The notes beneath the pieces were generated by a model. It was not told where the DNA came from and searched no databases. It saw only the letters and a program-made list of their open reading frames with translations. This document shows, in pieces, positions 63,873 to 64,000 of a DNA stretch of 64,000 nucleotides. The first letter of the stretch is position 1, and the number at the start of each line of letters is the position of its first letter. A program made the translations under genes and the position numbers. Source of the DNA: MWEI01 sp964600235 (GTDB lineage: Bacteria > Desulfobacterota > Desulfomonilia > UBA1062); the NCBI GenBank assembly GCA_964600235.1, contig CAZRIV010000015.1, positions 62,001-126,000 of the forward strand, in the 5' to 3' direction.

Positions 63873-64000
63873 TTACGGTAAGGTACGGGGTACCGACTAT
63901 CTCTACAATCGGTAGCTTTTTGGTAACCGCCATGGATTCCATGCGCAGAATTAATCCCGGTTTTGATTTTCATCAAAAAATCAAATCCAAGCATGGGGGG
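63869..64000 (+). CDS. Partial gene, open to the window end
   Basis: An ATG overlapping the previous stop (ATGA) opens a frame of 44 codons without stop to base 64000. The visible residues include VRYGVPTISTIGSFLVTAMD. Family unknown. Confidence 0.45.
   Translation, partial: MITVRYGVPTISTIGSFLVTAMDSMRRINPGFDFHQKIKSKHGG

Larger units (their letters stand above)
58587..64000. mobile_element. Integrated element (left part), inserted at tRNA-Pro(GGG)
   Basis: The left edge is a 44-nt tRNA 3'-half, followed by a P4-type integrase, AlpA, primase-like, RepA-like ATPase and many small genes with short spacing. The content fits a small phage-like or satellite-like integrative element. The right edge lies outside the window. 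Confidence 0.8.

Overview
The window reads as chromosome of a motile, Gram-negative, anaerobe-like bacterium. The most likely group is Desulfobacterota (former Deltaproteobacteria). This rests on HDOD and CheD signalling proteins, a selenocysteine tRNA, stand-alone TrpB2, BKACE and AtpZ, single-Cache and DUF1285 proteins, and moderate GC with strong GGAGG ribosome sites. No rRNA or species-level marker is present, so the order is not assigned.

Layout. 1-8.4 kb: the 3' end of an SppA peptidase, a CheD-HDOD fusion, two convergent polytopic membrane proteins (the second with TPRs), and trpB2 with a small Cys protein. 8.5-18.4 kb: a tightly packed minus-strand operon, surE-rnc-radical SAM-HDOD kinase-receiver/PAS kinase-era-der, whose genes mostly overlap at start and stop. 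18.4-24 kb: a long hairpin, a YjfB-like motility protein, a TonB-like protein, tRNA-Sec, an acyltransferase, BKACE, a TetR regulator, DUF1285, and a periplasmic Cache protein behind a good Fur-box match. 24-29 kb: minus-strand flagellar genes fliD, flaG and fliC (a very short flagellin) with a GT2-TPR glycosyltransferase upstream.

29.3-55.1 kb: a plus-strand run of 24 genes, almost all touching. It holds CDP-sugar enzymes (rfbH, rfbG, rfbF), a NeuB-cupin fusion, a HAD phosphatase, a YerE/IlvB-like ThDP enzyme, methyltransferases, acyl/acetyltransferases, two FdtA-like ketoisomerases with an FdtB-like aminotransferase, a second DegT aminotransferase, two radical SAM/SPASM enzymes and several GT2 enzymes. 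No gene in it has membrane segments: there is no flippase, polymerase or ligase. Together with the adjacent flagellin and GT2-TPR gene, this suggests cytoplasmic glycosylation of flagellin with unusual branched or amino sugars rather than O-antigen export. A Rossmann-like module recurs in four different enzymes of the island. 55.2-58.4 kb: Sel1, MuiA-like, DUF488 and AtpZ genes.

58.6 kb to the end: the left part of an integrated element. It starts at a 44-nt 3' half of tRNA-Pro(GGG) and carries a P4-type integrase, an AlpA regulator, a primase-like gene interrupted by an in-frame TAA, a RepA-like ATPase, an iteron-like CGGGACA repeat cluster and a string of tiny genes. The other end and the intact tRNA-Pro are predicted beyond the window.
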